From an uncultured Flavobacteriales bacterium (GTDB lineage Bacteria > Bacteroidota > Bacteroidia > Flavobacteriales_D > Crocinitomicaceae), in assembly GCA_903879765.1 (NCBI GenBank), contig CAIRMS010000382.1, positions 1-7,976 of the forward strand: 7,976 nt of DNA. Direction: 5' to 3'. Below are positions 7,344 to 7,976 of the stretch, in pieces. The notes beneath the pieces were generated by a model that was not told the origin of the DNA, did not search any database, and was given only the letters and a program-made list of their open reading frames with translations. The translations under genes and the position numbers were made by a program. Position 1 is the first letter of the stretch. The number at the start of each line of letters is the position of its first letter.

Positions 7344-7453
7344 ACAGAAATTTTTGTGGTGTGTGTAAACACGTTAAGCTTTTGTCTAACCATACAATCG
7401 AAGGAATAGAATAAGCTAATATGGAAGTATGAATAATGTTCCGTCAATTCTCG

Positions 7454-7482
7454 CGTTTACCGCTAAGGTTTCAGCTTAAACG
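7454..7482. terminator. Imperfect hairpin between convergent genes, possible terminator
   Basis: CGTTTA (7454-7459) pairs with TAAACG (7477-7482), and an inner GCT (7462-7464) pairs with AGC (7473-7475), leaving a small internal loop and an 8-base apical loop. It lies in the 161-base gap between the permease stop (7343) and the LysM gene stop (7505), where terminators for both strands are expected. No uninterrupted T-run follows on either strand; on the plus strand the T-rich stretch TTCCTTTTCTATTT lies about 15 bases downstream. The rest of the gap shows nothing else recognisable. Confidence 0.25.
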
Positions 7483-7504
7483 GGCTTTGGTAGACATTCC
7501 TTTT

Positions 7505-7976
7505 CTATTTGGGAATCTTCAATGTTTGACCAATTTGAATTTTATCCGAACGTAGGTTATTGAATTTTTTTAATTTGGACAAACCTATGTGATGTTTTTC
7601 AGCGATTTCAGATAAGGTATCCCCATCCTTTACTTTGTAATTTTTGTATTTCGGTTTTGGGCTTGCTTTAACAATAGGTTTAACCGGAGGAGTTATGACA
7701 ACAACCGAATCCATCTTCACTGTTTGTGTCGAATCAGAAACGATTATTGGTTTGTCTTGAATTGGCGGAACAATTGCAGCACCATTAGCAGCATATTTAT
7801 AGAAGTGTTGTCTGATGTTCACCGTTCCTTTGAAATCGCACAATTGATTCCCATTCCAATCATAACATACTTTTACATTTTCATTAAACTCCATCAATTT
7901 GATGGCTTTCATGTCGGGATAAAGTTTATGCATATTAGGTAGTTGCTTCTCAACTGCTGAAATACCACCACCAGCG
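7505..7976 (-). CDS. LysM-domain protein, N-terminus beyond the window edge
   Basis: The reverse-strand frame stays open from the TAG at 7505-7507 to the right edge, beyond the ATG at 7933-7931, with upstream codons reading GGGISAVEKQLPN. The true start is therefore probably outside, and the Met at 7933 is internal. The last 44 residues (7508-7639) are a LysM domain, with YKVKDGDTLSEIAEKHHI, a central NNL and a final IQIGQTLKIPK, which binds N-acetylglucosamine-containing peptidoglycan. A Pro/Lys/Val-rich linker (about 7640-7760) precedes it. The region before that (about 7760-7976) contains VCYDWNGNQLC and YKYAANGAA, and I do not recognise it. Its two cysteines, nine positions apart, could form a disulfide. 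Location is probably periplasmic or at the cell wall (inference); the signal peptide is not visible. The gene is convergent with the ABC operon, so a shared function is not implied. Confidence 0.88.
   Translation of the reverse strand, partial: AGGGISAVEKQLPNMHKLYPDMKAIKLMEFNENVKVCYDWNGNQLCDFKGTVNIRQHFYKYAANGAAIVPPIQDKPIIVSDSTQTVKMDSVVVITPPVKPIVKASPKPKYKNYKVKDGDTLSEIAEKHHIGLSKLKKFNNLRSDKIQIGQTLKIPK

Noticed and set aside
7361..7372. GTGT/ACAC mini-hairpin after the permease gene as a terminator
   Set aside because: Only four base pairs around a four-base loop, with no proper T-run directly after it.
7724..7942. Plus-strand open frame opposite the LysM gene
   Set aside because: It is antisense to a gene with a clear LysM domain and has no recognisable features.

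Overview
The window looks like a chromosomal segment of a Bacteroidota bacterium, most likely order Flavobacteriales. The evidence is a C-terminal 'gliding motility-associated' (type B) sorting domain of the type IX secretion system on a very long PKD-type surface protein, start codons without Shine-Dalgarno sequences, AT-rich gene junctions and a TAnnTTTG-type promoter candidate. The genus cannot be fixed from the sequence.

Bases 1-4395 (+) are the 3' part of one giant secreted repeat protein whose start lies left of the window. It contains eleven tandem modules of 93-95 residues (1-3090), a degenerate twelfth module (3091-3363), three PKD domains (3364-4101) and the type IX sorting domain (4102-4392). 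Every module carries two cysteines at fixed places. The protein has no lysine codon before base 4255. Modules 1 and 5 are near copies of each other.

Bases 4563-7343 (+) hold a tight three-gene operon with gaps of 2 and 1 bases. It encodes an ABC ATPase, a lipoprotein-type periplasmic adaptor of the HlyD/DevB kind and an FtsX/DevC-type permease. Together they make a complete inner-membrane and periplasmic exporter of the DevBCA/MacAB-like class. No TolC-like outer-membrane channel is visible, and the cargo is unknown. The 167-base gap before the operon holds a weak terminator candidate and a possible promoter right at the ATPase start.

Bases 7505-7976 (-) are the 3' part of a convergent gene ending in a LysM peptidoglycan-binding domain, with an unrecognised N-terminal region cut off by the window edge. 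The 161 bases between the convergent genes contain only a weak hairpin. I saw no RNA genes, mobile elements, CRISPR array or convincing horizontal-transfer boundary. The families are recognisable; the points worth a second look are the composition and repeat structure of the giant protein and the unassigned exporter.
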